Notes: generated by a model not told the origin, from the letters alone. A DNA stretch of 64,000 nucleotides from an uncultured Pseudomonadota bacterium (GCA_945952465.1 CAMFIB010000001.1:186001-250000), one strand, 5' to 3'; counted from the first letter of the stretch, positions 10,601 to 18,986 are shown. Program-made: numbers and translations.

Positions 10601-10738
10601 GCGCATCGCCTTGGTCGCGGCGTCGAGCGAGCGGCGCAGCTCGGCAATGACCCAGGCCAGCGGCGTCAGGTCGGGCGGGGCGTCGCCGCCGTGCGGCGGT
10701 TCGGGCAGGTCGGCGGGCTCGTTCGGGAACACAACCAT
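4673..10738 (-). CDS. chpA: ChpA/PilL-type CheA hybrid histidine kinase of the twitching chemosensory system
   Basis: A giant 2021-residue CheA homologue that should phosphorylate PilG and PilH in response to PilJ and so control type IV pilus motility. Histidine phosphotransfer modules are visible at H739 (FHTLKGSSR), H1116 (AHSLAGSS, with the usual Lys replaced by Ala) and H1286 (LHTLKGSAR). The kinase N box LLRNAVVHG lies near residue 1598, DDGAGLDL near 1641 and GRGIGMDV follows. A CheW domain comes next, then a C-terminal receiver (VVDDSITVRR; phosphoacceptor in LVLSDIEMPRMDGF near 1943). Linkers are Ala/Pro-rich and include a 90-bp tandem repeat and a dispersed-repeat insertion. It ends the leftward rubredoxin-pilGHIJ-chpA cluster, 27 bp after pilJ. 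Confidence 0.95.
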   Translation of the reverse strand: MVVFPNEPADLPEPPHGGDAPPDLTPLAWVIAELRRSLDAATKAMRRYVRDAAAARGTELAAADASQLRLARQQLHQAMGALEMVGQGAPALLLRAMEAVAQQCVNEPERCSESGAATVEQASFALVEYLEAVLAGKPASAVALFPQYKAVQELAAADRVHPADLFTLDWRWLDAGGALPPAAPQPCNDEARARLDPLVLKLVRGGDAEAARALHGEALGFAAAQARPAARAFWQITAAAAEAIALGLLPVDLYLKRALTRVLLQFSSLARGEDTVSDRLAQDLLFFCAQAAPANTAAAPTLAAVRAAYGLSDARRIDYDTALYGRHDPALLAQARKRIAAAREAWSHLSGGEGHKLRPVADQFNLVADSLLKLHPPSAALARGLTGVMENTLRTGEAPGTETAMEVATSVLYLEAAVEDLSLNDPQLADRMARLSQRLEQVLAGQPAQPLEPWMEELYRRVSDRQTMGSVVGELRATLAELEGALDPFFRQPADKSVLARVPAQLQQMRGVLSVLGLDRAGLAVARMRATVEELLATDVQPQLAQATFDALGNNLGALGFLIDMLNYQPALAKKLFVYDDATGELRPLMGRAHPQPVTPPAPTLDLVQRALDVAATAAAEHAPVPELREKLGAIATSATLAEQPALAAAAAAAAQAVAADVPDAAVALNQLANAAAMPPAEPQADALSLAEPVQEDDLRGIFLDEAREVAEGGRRAIAVLRQEPANLDALTTLRRSFHTLKGSSRMVGLAEFGEAAWAAEQLMNVWLADQKPATPPLLTVTGDALDGLARWVDDIAAGSATPWSAAPFRASAEALRLEDRVLPLGATPAEPPLPESRERPALELPALDLPSLDLPSLDLPVLDVPTLDLAEPPAAALPAFDPLPELAAFAQPPTPDLPPPEAGLIDFDDLPLEPLPDEFPAPATEPTPLAPDVDIASLFGDLDLSLPEGTVIEPPVELHDIDLSALASLAAPAADNAEPAPPLPPPELHTLEPFTEPELAPAADAELVANLQPVSDTAPVADLEPLAFIAPVAAAPAAPTEAPSEAPQPEPPAVPGDGGDDAPVKVIDGLRIGLPLYNVYLNEADEWSRHLSTALGEWALELHRPLPDEAVAMAHSLAGSSATVGFTALSGLAKTLEQALQHTRAQGTGTAERAHLFMAVAEDIRRLLHQFAAGFLKEPNPTLLAALHTLELARNQPQVSASAEKFAPDIEAGEPHEAAPRPLLRELPPDADDELDATDAVDIDLFPIFEEEAVELLPQLGFALRQWTARPDNGSARTEVLRVLHTLKGSARLAGALRLGELAHLFESEIESLGTEATSGEALAPLMGRFDALQATFDRLRVRDAQRYEALTATEPPAAQALPPEALPAELAEPAAPAAPRAALGPVTALDITLPADATGARHAAGRQLVRVRAQLLERLLNQAGEVMLTRARMEAEIGQLRGSLKELTGNLDRLRQQLRDVELQAETQMESRLAQARETQQTFDPLEFDRFTRVQELTRMMAESVNDVGTVQRHLQRTVELSEDELAAQARQTRELQRDLLRTRMLEFEGISERLYRVVRQSAKELGKQVALEIVGGSIEMDRAVLDRMTPAFEHLLRNAVVHGVESPETRLALGKSAVGQITVRLRQEGNDVSVEFQDDGAGLDLEAIRARAQAMGLARWDEVLDDGAAAQFIFRPGFSTAQGITELAGRGIGMDVVRSEVNALGGRIETHSLPGHGSSFRLVLPLTTAVTQVVMLRMGRLSIGMPASVVELVRRTSAGELAAAYAAGQMDFGGEAVPFFWGGALLQDSPRSTEAPGKSIPVVIVRSAGQRVALHVDEVLGHQEVVVKNLGPQLSRLPGLSGMTLLASGAVALIYNPVALATVYGAAARGLMAQLPQADGRTPQGAHAAGSAVPLVLVVDDSITVRRVTQRLLQREGYRVALAADGLQALKALADERPALVLSDIEMPRMDGFDLLRTIRNDATLAGLPVVMITSRMAQKHRDHARELGADHYLGKPYSEDELLALVKSYGQRAETTA
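7101..7165 (+). repeat. Dispersed repeat copy 2, inside chpA
   Basis: Reads GAGCAAACTTTTCAGCACTG, then GGCGCTGACTTGCGGCTGATTT and CTTGCCAATTCC on the plus strand, antisense to chpA. It is AT-richer than its surroundings. It adds about 20 residues (roughly 1192-1213) in frame to a linker between the second and third phosphotransfer modules, and the translated peptide includes RNQPQVSASAEKFAPDIEA. The layout matches the diverged copy inside the SDR gene at 36944-37006, so these two form a subtype. Confidence 0.8.
8131..8220. repeat. Six-unit 15-bp tandem repeat inside chpA
   Basis: Six consecutive 15-bp units of the form GGTCCAGCGAGGGAA (variants GATCCAGCGAGGGAA, GGTCCAACGAGGGAA and others) cover exactly 90 bp. 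In the chpA frame they encode pentapeptides of the type LDLPS/LDLPV/LDVPT at about residues 840-869, in a Pro/Leu/Asp-rich linker after the first phosphotransfer domain. The period is a multiple of 3, so unit gain or loss would keep the frame open and only change linker length. Confidence 0.9.
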
Positions 10739-10764
10739 GGCGCGGGCGGGCGGCGGCGGGCCGG

Positions 10765-12990
10765 TTAGGCGATCTTGAACCGCGACACCGACTGCCGCAG
10801 TTCTTCGGCCACCTGCGTCAGGTCGCGCACCTGCTGGGCGGTGGAGCGGGTGCTCTCGCCGGTCTGTTCGGTGGTGGCGAAGATGTGCTGGATGCTGCCG
10901 GCCACCACGTTGGCGGACTGCGCCTCGCGGGCGGTGGCGTTCGAGATTTCCTCGATGAGCTGGGCGAGCCGGCGCGACACGGTGTCGATCTCGGTCAGCG
11001 CCGAACCGGCGTTGTCGGACAGCTTGGCCCCTTCCACCACGCCGCGCGTGGAGCGCTCCATGGCGGCCACCGCATCCTGCGTGTCGGTCTGAATGGCCTT
11101 CACCAGCGCCGCGATCTGGCGCGCCGCGTCGCTGGAGCGTTCCGCGAGGCGCTGCACTTCTTCGGCCACCACCGAGAAGCCGCGCCCGGCGTCGCCGGCC
11201 GAGGCGGCCTGGATGGCGGCGTTGAGCGCCAGCACGTTGGTCTGCTCCGTGATGTCGGAGATCAGCTCCGTGATTTCACCGATCTCCTGCGACGACTCAC
11301 CCAGCCGCTTGATGCGCTTGGAGGTTTCCTGGATCTGGTCGCGGATGGCGTTCATGCCGCCGATGGCGTTCTGCACGGCGGTCAGGCCCGACTCGGCCGC
11401 TTCCCGCGACTGGCGCGCCACCGCGGCCGACGCCTGCGCCTGCGTGGAGACGCCGTTGATGCGGCCCGCCATGTCGAGCACCGACTGGCCGGTTTCGCGG
11501 ATCTCGCGCAACTGCTCGGTGGAGGTCACGAGCAGCTGCGCCGAGGTGTTCTCGACCTGCGCGGTGGTCTGCGTCACGCGCGAGGCGGTGTTCTGCACGT
11601 TGCCCACCAGCGCGCGCAGTTCTTCCACCGTGTAGTTCACCGAGTCGGCGATGGCGCCGGTGATGTCTTCGGTCACGGTGGCTTCGTGCGTCAGGTCGCC
11701 CTCGGCCACCGTCTGCAGCTCGTTCATCAGCCGCAGAATGGCGGCCTGGTTGGCGTCGTTGACGCGCTTGGCTTCCTTTTCCTGCTGCTCGGCCTCGCGC
11801 TGCTGCGCCTCTGCCGCCAGGCGGCGCTCTTCGGCGATGCGCTGGCGCATGCGCCCGTCTTGCACCTGCACGTGGGCCAGCCCCACCGCGCAGGCCAGCG
11901 CGAAAGCGGCCGCCAGCAGCAGCGCCAGCACCGGGCCGGCGCCGAAGCCCGACTCGGCCGACAGCCTGGCCTGCAGGTTCTGCAACGCCTTCCGCAGGGG
12001 CTCGCTGTCGGCGACGATGGAGGCCTGCGCCTCGCGCGCCGTCACCAGGCTTTGCAGGTTGCCCAGAATGGCGCCGGCCTGCTTGCGAGTCTGCTCGAAG
12101 CTCTTGAGCAGCGCTTCCAGCCGTTCCTTGGTCTGGCCGTCGCGCGCGGCGGCCAGCCGCAGCTCGCTGCTGCCCGACAGCAGGCCGCGGGCGATGTCGT
12201 TGAACGAGTTCAGGTCTTTGCCGAGCAGGAACACGGCTTCAGGGCTGACGCCTTCGGAGGTGAGGAATTCGTTGGCCGACTTGCCGATGCGCTGGGTCAG
12301 CATGACGAGCTGGCCGGCGGCGGCGATCTCGGCCGCCGGCGCGCCCTGCTGCAGCTTGAGCGACGCCACCGTCTCCGCGATCTCCAGCAGGTCGGCCGAC
12401 TGGCGGTTGATGGTGCGCAGCGCGCTGCCCACCTGCGTGAGCACCTTCTGCTGCGCCAGGATGGCGCCGGCATTCTTCTCGGCCTTCTCGGCCGGCGGCA
12501 CGATCTTCTCCATGTCGTCCTGCAGCCGGCTTCCGACGGCGGCCACGCCGGTGCTGGCGTCGCCGTCGCGCAGCGCGCGGGCGGTGCTGCCCAGCACCTG
12601 CGAGCTGTCTTTCACCTCGGTGAACGCGGCCTCGCTGCCCACCACCGCCTGCGACACCGACTTGGCCAGCCGCTGCGACTGCATCAGCGCCTGCCCGGTG
12701 GCGGCCACCTGCTGGTTCAGGCGGTTGTTCTGGCTCAGCGTGTAGAGCACGGCCACGGCCAGCAGCACCAGCGAGGCGATGAACAGGCGTGTCAGCAGGC
12801 GCTGCTGCTGGTCGATGGGGCGGCGGCCCAGCAGCGGCAGCGCCAGCGTGTCGTCGAGCGCGTCGGTGTCACCGGCCTGTTCGTCTTCGAACATCTGGCT
12901 GGCCGGCGCCTCGTCGGCGGGTGCCGGGGGCGGGCTGAGCGGCTCGGCGTCGCCAGTGGCGGGGAGTTTGGAAAGCTCGACAGCGGACAT
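10765..12990 (-). CDS. pilJ: PilJ, methyl-accepting chemotaxis transducer for type IV pili
   Basis: The receptor of the pilus chemosensory system, 741 residues from the ATG at 12990 ([10 protein letters not shown]). Transmembrane segments are at about 70-86 ([16 protein letters not shown]) and 350-372 ([17 protein letters not shown]), flanking a helical PilJ-type periplasmic domain. The cytoplasmic part has the conserved signalling hairpin near residue 600 ([20 protein letters not shown]). The in-frame region upstream of 12990 overlaps pilI and is Arg-rich, so it is not coding here. It lies 59 bp downstream of pilI and 26 bp upstream of chpA. Confidence 0.95.
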   Translation of the reverse strand: MSAVELSKLPATGDAEPLSPPPAPADEAPASQMFEDEQAGDTDALDDTLALPLLGRRPIDQQQRLLTRLFIASLVLLAVAVLYTLSQNNRLNQQVAATGQALMQSQRLAKSVSQAVVGSEAAFTEVKDSSQVLGSTARALRDGDASTGVAAVGSRLQDDMEKIVPPAEKAEKNAGAILAQQKVLTQVGSALRTINRQSADLLEIAETVASLKLQQGAPAAEIAAAGQLVMLTQRIGKSANEFLTSEGVSPEAVFLLGKDLNSFNDIARGLLSGSSELRLAAARDGQTKERLEALLKSFEQTRKQAGAILGNLQSLVTAREAQASIVADSEPLRKALQNLQARLSAESGFGAGPVLALLLAAAFALACAVGLAHVQVQDGRMRQRIAEERRLAAEAQQREAEQQEKEAKRVNDANQAAILRLMNELQTVAEGDLTHEATVTEDITGAIADSVNYTVEELRALVGNVQNTASRVTQTTAQVENTSAQLLVTSTEQLREIRETGQSVLDMAGRINGVSTQAQASAAVARQSREAAESGLTAVQNAIGGMNAIRDQIQETSKRIKRLGESSQEIGEITELISDITEQTNVLALNAAIQAASAGDAGRGFSVVAEEVQRLAERSSDAARQIAALVKAIQTDTQDAVAAMERSTRGVVEGAKLSDNAGSALTEIDTVSRRLAQLIEEISNATAREAQSANVVAGSIQHIFATTEQTGESTRSTAQQVRDLTQVAEELRQSVSRFKIA

Positions 12991-13049
12991 GGGTGTTGGC
13001 CTCTTGGGGGTGCCGGTCTGATCGTGGAGGGTGCGCGCTGGCGGGCGCG

Positions 13050-13586
13050 TTACGCGGGAGCCTGGGCGCCGATGTGCACGAAATCGTCCTGCGCGCACAG
13101 CGTCTGCAGGTTGATCTCCTGCCACGGCAGGCCGCTGGCGTCGGTGTAGCAGTGGCCGTGCCAGGCGGGCGCACCGGCTTCGGGCGCGGCCTGTTCGGTG
13201 AAGGCCTCGGGGCCGCGCAGGCCCCACAGCCGGTCGACCAGCAACGCGCAGTTGAAGTCGAGCAGGCTGTTCACGGTGACCAGCCTGGCCTCGTTGGCGG
13301 AGCCGCGCGGCGCCGGCTGCCCCGCGCCGGCGAAACGGCCGAAGTCGATCACGCCGTACAGGCCGCCGCGCAGGCTGGCCACGCCGAGAAACCAGGGCGC
13401 CGTGTAGGCCACCGGTTGCACCGGCGGCAGCGAAAAGATTTCACCGGCCTGGCGCAGCGGGATCAGGAAGCGCCGGCCGCCGGTCTCGACGGCCAGCCAC
13501 GACGCGGTGACGCTGGCGGTCTTGCTGGCCTCCAGCCGCGCGGCCAGCCGGGTTTGCAGTTCGCGCAGGGCATCGCGGTTGGCCAT
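13050..13586 (-). CDS. pilI: PilI, CheW-like coupling protein
   Basis: A single CheW domain of 178 residues. The region [20 protein letters not shown] and [20 protein letters not shown] match the two strands by which CheW proteins bind kinase and receptor. It should couple PilJ to the ChpA kinase at the cell pole. It follows pilH by 10 bp in the pilGHIJ-chpA run. No separate methyltransferase or methylesterase gene (pilK, chpB) is present next to the cluster within this window. Confidence 0.93.
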   Translation of the reverse strand: MANRDALRELQTRLAARLEASKTASVTASWLAVETGGRRFLIPLRQAGEIFSLPPVQPVAYTAPWFLGVASLRGGLYGVIDFGRFAGAGQPAPRGSANEARLVTVNSLLDFNCALLVDRLWGLRGPEAFTEQAAPEAGAPAWHGHCYTDASGLPWQEINLQTLCAQDDFVHIGAQAPA

Positions 13587-13596
13587 GGGCTGGGGC

Positions 13597-13962
13597 TTAC
13601 TCCAGGGCCTGGATCTTGGCCAGCAGCTCGTCGGCGTCGACCGGCTTGGTGACGTAGTCGCGCGCGCCCTGGCGCAGGCCCCAGACGCGGTCTGTTTCCT
13701 GGTTCTTGCTGGTGCACATGATGACGGGCACGTCGGAATAGGCGGGGTCGCGCGACAGCGAGCGCGTGAGCTGGAAGCCGTTCTGGCCCGGCATGATGAT
13801 GTCCATCAGGATCAGGTCGGGCCGCTGGACGCCGAGCTGGGCCATGGCCTCGCTGGCGTTCTCGGCGGTGCGCACCGCGAAGCCCTTCTTCTGCAGCAGG
13901 TCCGAGAGGAACATCAGTTCGGTCTTGGAGTCGTCGACGACGAGGATGTTGCGGATGGCCAT
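13597..13962 (-). CDS. pilH: PilH, CheY-like response regulator
   Basis: A stand-alone receiver domain of 121 residues: acidic pocket at D10/D11 (ILVVDDSKTE), phosphoacceptor D54 (LILMDIIMPG) and the conserved TKP near the end. In the Pseudomonas Chp system PilH affects pilus retraction and acts with PilG. Its ATG overlaps the pilG stop by one base, so the two regulators are translationally coupled. Identification as PilH rather than PilG rests on gene order and on the MPGQNGFQLTR segment. Confidence 0.92.
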   Translation of the reverse strand: MAIRNILVVDDSKTELMFLSDLLQKKGFAVRTAENASEAMAQLGVQRPDLILMDIIMPGQNGFQLTRSLSRDPAYSDVPVIMCTSKNQETDRVWGLRQGARDYVTKPVDADELLAKIQALE

Positions 13963-14363
13963 CAGGCGGTTCCTTGCGCGGGCGCGAGCTGTGCCACCGT
14001 GTGCAGCAGCTGGTCCTTGGTGAACGGTTTGGTGAGGTATTGCTGCGAGCCGACCATGCGGCCGCGCGCCTTGTCGAACACGCCGTCCTTGGAGGAGAGC
14101 ATGACCACCGGCGTTTGCGAGAAACGCGCGTTGCGCTTGATGATGGCGCAGGTCTGGTAGCCGTCCAGCCGCGGCATCAGGATGTCGCAGAAGATCAGGT
14201 GCGGCTCGTGGTCGCTGACCTTGGCCAATGCGTCGAAGCCGTCTTCGGCCAGCACCACGTCGTGGCCCCCCTGGCGCAGGAAGATTTCGGCGCTGCGGCG
14301 GATGGTGTTGCTGTCGTCGATGACGAGAATCTTCAGACCCGACGTGCTCCTCGTCGTGCTCAC
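13962..14363 (-). CDS. pilG: PilG, CheY-like response regulator
   Basis: A 133-residue receiver protein: KILVIDDSNTIRRSAEIFL at the N-terminus, phosphoacceptor D60 in IFCDILMPRLDGYQ, and YLTKPFTKDQ as the conserved lysine block. PilG controls pilus extension and cAMP-linked outputs in Pseudomonas. It is the first gene of pilGHIJ-chpA, 45 bp downstream of rubredoxin, the usual neighbour in Burkholderiales. Confidence 0.93.
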   Translation of the reverse strand: MSTTRSTSGLKILVIDDSNTIRRSAEIFLRQGGHDVVLAEDGFDALAKVSDHEPHLIFCDILMPRLDGYQTCAIIKRNARFSQTPVVMLSSKDGVFDKARGRMVGSQQYLTKPFTKDQLLHTVAQLAPAQGTA

Positions 14364-14408
14364 TCGGCGGTGCTCCTCAGGTGTCGGCGTGTGTCTGCCG
14401 AGGCTAAC

Positions 14409-14591
14409 TTAAATCTCCACCATCTCAAAGTCTTCCTTGCGCGCGCCGCACTCGGGGCAGGTCCAGTTCATGGGCACGTCGGCCCACAGGGTGCCGGCCG
14501 CGATGCCGTGTTCGGGGGCGCCGGTGGCCTCGTCGTAGATCCAGCCGCAGATCAGACACATCCAGGTTTTCGCTTCAGTCACAGTGGGCAA
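14409..14591 (-). CDS. rubA: Rubredoxin
   Basis: A 60-residue one-iron electron carrier. The four iron ligands are C12, C15 (CLIC-GWIYDE) and C45, C48 (WTCPECGARKEDF). The aromatic core around W10, W36 and W43 is present. It lies directly upstream of pilG, a common arrangement in Burkholderiales, and is separated from the divergent ThiD-like gene by 91 bp. The redox partner cannot be told from the window. Confidence 0.95.
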   Translation of the reverse strand: MPTVTEAKTWMCLICGWIYDEATGAPEHGIAAGTLWADVPMNWTCPECGARKEDFEMVEI

Positions 14592-14682
14592 GGCCTTCGC
14601 ATAGAATGGATTGGAATTGTATCGGCGGCCCCTCGGGCTGCCCCAGGGCGCGCCGCCGCCACGCCTTCACCCGCATCCGCGC
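14592..14682. promoter_or_regulatory. Divergent promoter region between rubA and the ThiD-like gene
   Basis: The 91-bp gap is AT-richer near 14600-14622. TAGAAT at 14602-14607 is a candidate -10 for the rightward gene, and TACAAT read leftward (14616-14621) a candidate -10 for rubA. No convincing -35 hexamer accompanies either one, so this is only a weak prediction. Confidence 0.35.
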
Positions 14683-15654
14683 ATGACCTCACCCGACGCC
14701 GACACCCCGCCCGACGACCCCAGCACGTCCGGCGCGGACGACGACGGCACCATCTGCGTGCTGGCCTTCAACGCCAACGACCCCAGCGGCGCCGGCGGCC
14801 TCACCGCCGACATCACCGCCGCCGCCTCGGTGGGTGCCCATGCGCTGGCCATTGCCACCGGTGCCTACGTGCGCGACAGCGCCGAGGTGTTCGACCATTT
14901 CCCGCTCGACGACGAAGCCGTGACCGAGCAGGCCCGCGTCATTCTGGAAGACATCACGGTGCAGGCCATCAAGGTGGGTTTCGTCGGCACGCCGGAGAAC
15001 ATCGCTGCCGTGGCCGCCGTGGCCGCCGACTACGCCGACGTACCCGTCATCGCCTACATGCCCAACCTGTCGTGGTGGGAAGAAAGCGAGATCGACGGCT
15101 ACCTCGACGCCTTCCGCGAACTCCTATTGCCGCAGGCCGCCGTGTTGGTGGGAAACCACAGCACGCTGTGGCGCTGGCTGCTGCCCGACTGGAGCAGCGA
15201 GCGCGCGCCCAGCGCCAAAGACATCGCCAAGGCCGCCGCCGAAGCCGGCACGCCCTACACGCTGGTCACCGGCCTTCCGTTGCCCGAGCAGCACATCGAC
15301 AACGTGCTGGCCTCGCCGCAGCAGGTGCTGGCCAGCGCCAAGTTCGAGCGCTTCGAGGCCACCTTCGCCGGCGCCGGCGACACGCTGTCGGCCGCGCTCG
15401 CCTCGCTGGTGGCGGCGGGCGTCGACCTCGGCCAGGCGGCCGGCGAGGCGCTGGCCTACCTCGACCGCAGCCTCGACGCCGGCTTTCGCCCCGGCATGGG
15501 CCACATCCTGCCCGACCGCATGTTCTGGGCGCAAGACGACGATGACGACGACGGCGCGCCCGCGGGAGCTGCCGGCAGCGGCGAGACCGACGAGGCGCCC
15601 ACCCCCGACGAGCTGCAACTGCTGAATTTCCCGCGCAATGACCTCAAACACTGA
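14683..15654 (+). CDS. ThiD-like hydroxymethylpyrimidine (phospho)kinase
   Basis: A ribokinase-fold protein of 323 residues related to ThiD, the HMP/HMP-P kinase of thiamine synthesis. The N-terminal [13 protein letters not shown] (about 32-44) matches the ThiD substrate loop. The anion-hole motif reads [10 protein letters not shown] with D233, whereas Escherichia coli ThiD has Cys there; an Asp is usual in pyridoxal-kinase-type enzymes. The C-terminus carries an acidic DDDDDDG stretch and a Gly/Ala-rich tail that other ThiDs lack. It overlaps the hemL start by 17 bp. Substrate is uncertain: HMP, pyridoxal-type or another small hydroxymethyl compound. Start at the ATG at 14683; a longer in-frame reading begins at 14611 but is Arg/Pro-rich. 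Confidence 0.8.
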   Translation: MTSPDADTPPDDPSTSGADDDGTICVLAFNANDPSGAGGLTADITAAASVGAHALAIATGAYVRDSAEVFDHFPLDDEAVTEQARVILEDITVQAIKVGFVGTPENIAAVAAVAADYADVPVIAYMPNLSWWEESEIDGYLDAFRELLLPQAAVLVGNHSTLWRWLLPDWSSERAPSAKDIAKAAAEAGTPYTLVTGLPLPEQHIDNVLASPQQVLASAKFERFEATFAGAGDTLSAALASLVAAGVDLGQAAGEALAYLDRSLDAGFRPGMGHILPDRMFWAQDDDDDDGAPAGAAGSGETDEAPTPDELQLLNFPRNDLKH

Positions 15655-16954
15655 CGGCGGCACCGACCGCAACGCCCAACTCTTCGAACGCGCGCAGGCG
15701 CTCATTCCGGGCGGCGTGAACTCCCCCGTGCGCGCCTTCCGCGCTGTGGGCGGCACGCCGCGTTTCGTGCAGCGCGCCGAGGGCGCCTACTTCTGGGACG
15801 CCAACGGCAAACGCCACATCGACTACATCGGCTCCTGGGGCCCGATGATCCTGGGCCACGGCCACCCGGCGGTGGTGGAGGCGGTGACGCAGGCCGCGCG
15901 CGACGGCTTCTCGTTCGGCGCACCGACCGAGCGCGAGGTGGAGCTGGCCGAGGCCATCGTGAAGCTGGTGCCGTCCATCGACATGGTGCGGCTGGTGAGC
16001 AGCGGCACCGAGGCCGCGATGAGCGCCATCCGCCTCGCCCGCGGCGCCACCGGCCGCAGCAAACTCATCAAGTTCGAGGGCTGCTACCACGGCCATGCCG
16101 ACGCGTTGCTGGTGAAGGCCGGCTCCGGCCTGGCCACCTTCGGCAACCCCACCAGTGCCGGCGTGCCGCCCGAGGTGGTGCAGCACACGCTGGTGCTGGA
16201 GTACAACCACCTCGAACAGCTCGACGCTGCCTTCGCCGCGCACGGCGACGACATCGCCTGCCTGATGATCGAACCCATCGCCGGCAATATGAATTTCGTG
16301 CGGGCCAGCGTGCCCTTCATGCAGCGCTGCCGCGAGCTGTGCTCCAAGCACGGCGCGCTGCTGGTGTTCGACGAGGTGATGACCGGCTTCCGCGTGGCGC
16401 TCGGCGGCGCGCAGGCGGTCTACGCCAAACTGATTCCCGGCTTCGAGCCCGACGTGACCGTGATGGGCAAGGTCATCGGCGGCGGCATGCCGCTGGCGGC
16501 TTTCGGCGCCAAACGCGCGGTGATGCAGCAACTGGCGCCGCTCGGCGGTGTGTACCAGGCCGGCACGCTCTCGGGCAACCCGGTCGCCACCGCCTGCGGC
16601 CTCGCCACGCTCAAGGAGATTGCGCGGCCCGGCTTCTACGACGGCCTCGCCGTGCAGGCCCGCGCGCTGACTTCAGGACTGGCCGACGCCGCCAACGCCG
16701 CCGGCGTGCCCTTCTGCCACGACAGCGAAGGCGGCATGTTCGGCTTCTTCCTGCTGAGCGAATTGCCGCAGAACTACGCCACCGTCATGACCACCGACGG
16801 CCCCCGCTTCAACCGCTTCTTCCACGGCATGCTGGACCGCGGCATCTACTTCGCGCCGGCGCTGTACGAGGCCGGCTTCGTCAGTGCCGCGCACAGCACG
16901 GCCGACATCGCGGCCACCGTGGCGGCGGCGCGCGAAGTCTTCGCTTCGCTCTGA
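15638..16954 (+). CDS. hemL: Glutamate-1-semialdehyde 2,1-aminomutase
   Basis: Converts glutamate-1-semialdehyde to 5-aminolevulinate in the C5 route of heme synthesis, a PLP enzyme of the class III aminotransferase fold. The 438-residue protein shows [13 protein letters not shown] near the start, [10 protein letters not shown] for PLP phosphate binding, FDEVMTGFR, and the PLP lysine K278 in [15 protein letters not shown]. Length is normal. The start lies inside the end of the ThiD-like gene. Its stop is immediately followed by a dispersed repeat and the convergent purH. Confidence 0.96.
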   Translation: MTSNTDGGTDRNAQLFERAQALIPGGVNSPVRAFRAVGGTPRFVQRAEGAYFWDANGKRHIDYIGSWGPMILGHGHPAVVEAVTQAARDGFSFGAPTEREVELAEAIVKLVPSIDMVRLVSSGTEAAMSAIRLARGATGRSKLIKFEGCYHGHADALLVKAGSGLATFGNPTSAGVPPEVVQHTLVLEYNHLEQLDAAFAAHGDDIACLMIEPIAGNMNFVRASVPFMQRCRELCSKHGALLVFDEVMTGFRVALGGAQAVYAKLIPGFEPDVTVMGKVIGGGMPLAAFGAKRAVMQQLAPLGGVYQAGTLSGNPVATACGLATLKEIARPGFYDGLAVQARALTSGLADAANAAGVPFCHDSEGGMFGFFLLSELPQNYATVMTTDGPRFNRFFHGMLDRGIYFAPALYEAGFVSAAHSTADIAATVAAAREVFASL

Positions 16955-17013
16955 TTTTTATAGCTGGAAAGCGCCATCCGGCGCTGACTTGCGGCCGATT
17001 TTGTTCAGAAATC
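16955..17013 (+). repeat. Dispersed repeat copy 3, between hemL and purH
   Basis: TTTTATAGCTGG, AAAGCGCCATCCGGCGCT (hairpin), then GACTTGCGGCCGATTTTGTT and CAGAAATCAG. It fills the entire hemL-purH gap, and the purH stop codon (17012-17014, read leftward) lies at its right end. The core is identical to the copy at 56788 over GGCGCTGACTTGCGGCCGAT and continues TTTGTTCA. Confidence 0.88.
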
Positions 17014-18616
17014 AGTGCCGGAAGTGCCGCACGCCGGTGAACACCATCGCCACGCCGCGCTCGTTGGCCGCGTCAATCACTTCCTGATCGCGCATCGAGC
17101 CGCCCGGCTGGATGACGCAGGTGGCGCCGTGGTCGACCACCACGTCCAGCCCGTCGCGGAACGGGAAGAAGGCGTCGCTCGCCACCACCGTGCCGCTCAA
17201 CTCCAGCTTGGCGTGCTGCGCCTTGATGCTGGCGATGCGCGCCGAATCCAGGCGGCTCATCTGGCCGGCGCCCACGCCCATGGTCATGCCGCCCTTGCAG
17301 AAGACGATGGCGTTGCTCTTCACGTACTTGGCCACCTTCCACGCGAACAGCAGGTCTTGCAGCTCGGCATCGGTCGGCGCCTTTTGGGTGACCACTTTCA
17401 GGTCGGCCAGCGTGAGTTCCTTGTTGTCGGCGGTCTGCATCAGCAGGCCGGAGCCGACGCGCTTCACGTCGACCGCGTTGCGGCCGTTGTCCCAGTCGGT
17501 CGCGCCGCCACGCGCCGCGGAGTCGGCGCCATAAGAAGGAGGCAGGTCGATCTTCAGCAGCCGCACGTTGGCCTTGGCCTTGAAGATGTCCAGCGCCTCG
17601 TCGCTGAAGCCCGGCGCCATCAACACCTCGACGAACTGCTTGCTCACCGCCTGCGCCGCCGCGCCGTCCACCGCGCGGTTGAACGCGATGATGCCGCCGA
17701 AGGCCGACGTCGGATCGGTCTGAAAAGCCTTGCTGTAGGCCTCCAGCGGGTTCGCGCCCACCGCCACGCCGCAGGGGTTGGCGTGCTTGACGATCACGCA
17801 GGCCGGCGCATCAAAGCTCTTCACGCATTCCCACGCCGCGTCGCCGTCGGCGATGTTGTTGTAGCTCAGCTCCTTGCCCTGCAACTGCACCGCCGTGACC
17901 AGCGAGCCGGGCGCGGGGTACAGGTCGCGGTAGAACGCGGCCTGCTGGTGCGGGTTCTCGCCGTAGCGCAGATCCTGCAGCTTGACGAAGCGGCCGTTGG
18001 CCTGGCCGCCGAACAGCGCGTGGCTGCCGTCTTCCTGGATGCGCGAGAGGTAGTCGCTGATCGCGCCGTCGTAGTCGCTGATGCGGTTGAACGCCGCCAC
18101 GGACAGCGCGAAGCGCGTCTTGTCGGCCAGCTTGCCGTTGGCCTTGAGTTCTTCCAGCACCGGGCCGTATTGCGCGGCGTCGGTCAGCACGCCCACGTCT
18201 TTCCAGTTCTTGGCCGCGCTGCGCACCATGGCCGGGCCGCCAATGTCGATGTTCTCGATCGCGTCTTCCAGCGTACAGCCCGGCTTGGCCACCGTGGCTT
18301 CGAAGGGGTAGAGGTTGACCACCAGCAGGTCGATGGTCTGGATGCCGTGCGTCTTCAAAGCCGCCATGTGTTCCGGCAGGTCGCGCCGCGCCAGCAGGCC
18401 GCCGTGCACCATGGGGTGCAGCGTTTTCACGCGGCCGTCCAGCATTTCGGGGAAGCCGGTCAGCTCCGCCGCTTCGGTCACGGGCAGGCCGGCATCCGCC
18501 AGCAGCTTGGCGGTGCCGCCGGTGGACACGAGCTGCGTGCCCAGCGCATGCAGCGCGCGGGCGAACTCGACGATGCCGGTCTTGTCGGAAACGGAAATCA
18601 GCGCGGTGAGGGCCAT
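17012..18616 (-). CDS. purH: Bifunctional AICAR transformylase / IMP cyclohydrolase
   Basis: Catalyses the last two steps of IMP synthesis. The N-terminal cyclohydrolase domain begins [18 protein letters not shown] and has the STGGTAK loop. The C-terminal formyltransferase domain has [14 protein letters not shown] and the closing [15 protein letters not shown]. Full length at 534 residues. The start ATG (18616) follows fis by 30 bp with no strong ribosome site, and the gene is probably co-transcribed as dusB-fis-purH. The TGA stop is formed by a dispersed repeat shared with the convergent hemL end. Confidence 0.97.
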   Translation of the reverse strand: MALTALISVSDKTGIVEFARALHALGTQLVSTGGTAKLLADAGLPVTEAAELTGFPEMLDGRVKTLHPMVHGGLLARRDLPEHMAALKTHGIQTIDLLVVNLYPFEATVAKPGCTLEDAIENIDIGGPAMVRSAAKNWKDVGVLTDAAQYGPVLEELKANGKLADKTRFALSVAAFNRISDYDGAISDYLSRIQEDGSHALFGGQANGRFVKLQDLRYGENPHQQAAFYRDLYPAPGSLVTAVQLQGKELSYNNIADGDAAWECVKSFDAPACVIVKHANPCGVAVGANPLEAYSKAFQTDPTSAFGGIIAFNRAVDGAAAQAVSKQFVEVLMAPGFSDEALDIFKAKANVRLLKIDLPPSYGADSAARGGATDWDNGRNAVDVKRVGSGLLMQTADNKELTLADLKVVTQKAPTDAELQDLLFAWKVAKYVKSNAIVFCKGGMTMGVGAGQMSRLDSARIASIKAQHAKLELSGTVVASDAFFPFRDGLDVVVDHGATCVIQPGGSMRDQEVIDAANERGVAMVFTGVRHFRH

Positions 18617-18646
18617 TTTTTGTTGTCGTTGAAAAGGTGAATCGGT

Positions 18647-18883
18647 TTACTTGATGAGCTTGTGCTCGACCAGCTTCTTGCGCAGCGTGTTGCGGTTCAG
18701 GCCCAGCCATTCCGCCGCCTTCGACTGGTTGTGCTCGGCCTGCTTCAGCACCACCTCGAGCAGCGGCTTCTCGACGGTGCGGATCATCATCTCGTACATG
18801 CCGTCGGGCTCGGTGCCGCAGAGGTCGCGGAAATACGCGTCGAGGCTGGTGCGCACGCACTCCTCGATCTGTTTCTTGCTCAT
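18647..18883 (-). CDS. fis: Fis family DNA-binding protein
   Basis: A nucleoid-associated protein of 78 residues, the compact form usual in betaproteobacteria. The C-terminal helix-turn-helix is clear: HNQSKAAEWLGLNRNTLRKK. It starts at the ATG at 18883 (MSKKQIEECV). An in-frame extension upstream would translate the GC-rich intergenic repeat and is unlikely. It lies between dusB and purH; dusB-fis coupling is also the classical arrangement in enterobacteria. Confidence 0.94.
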   Translation of the reverse strand: MSKKQIEECVRTSLDAYFRDLCGTEPDGMYEMMIRTVEKPLLEVVLKQAEHNQSKAAEWLGLNRNTLRKKLVEHKLIK

Positions 18884-18908
18884 GTGGCCCCCACGCTTGC
18901 CACTTCGT

Positions 18909-18960
18909 GTGCTGCGCTGCCCCCCGAGGGGGCTGTTCCGCCTTGGGAACGGCCCGGCGG
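18909..18960. repeat. GC-rich dispersed repeat (second copy) in the dusB-fis gap
   Basis: Sequence of the form GCTGCGCTGCCCCCCGAGGG, GGCTGTTCCGCCTTGGG, then ACGGCCCGGCGG. It matches the reverse complement of the copy at 1477-1550. It occupies half of the 103-bp gap between dusB and fis and contains the hairpin CCCCCGAGGGGG, so it could affect the relative expression of dusB and fis. Confidence 0.6.
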
Positions 18961-18986
18961 CGGAACGGTTGTCTTGTGGCCTGTTA

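Noticed and set aside
4754-10768. A 2004-codon open frame on the plus strand opposite chpA
   Set aside because: Its translation is Arg/Gly/His/Gln-rich without domains, as expected antisense to a GC-rich gene; the minus-strand frame has clear CheA domains.
10885-13149. Long plus-strand frame opposite pilJ
   Set aside because: No recognisable family, low-complexity composition; pilJ on the other strand explains the region.
16660-16690. GCGCTGACTTCAGG inside hemL, identical to part of the repeat
   Set aside because: Only 14 bases match, no flanking repeat sequence, and the encoded residues fit HemL; probably chance.
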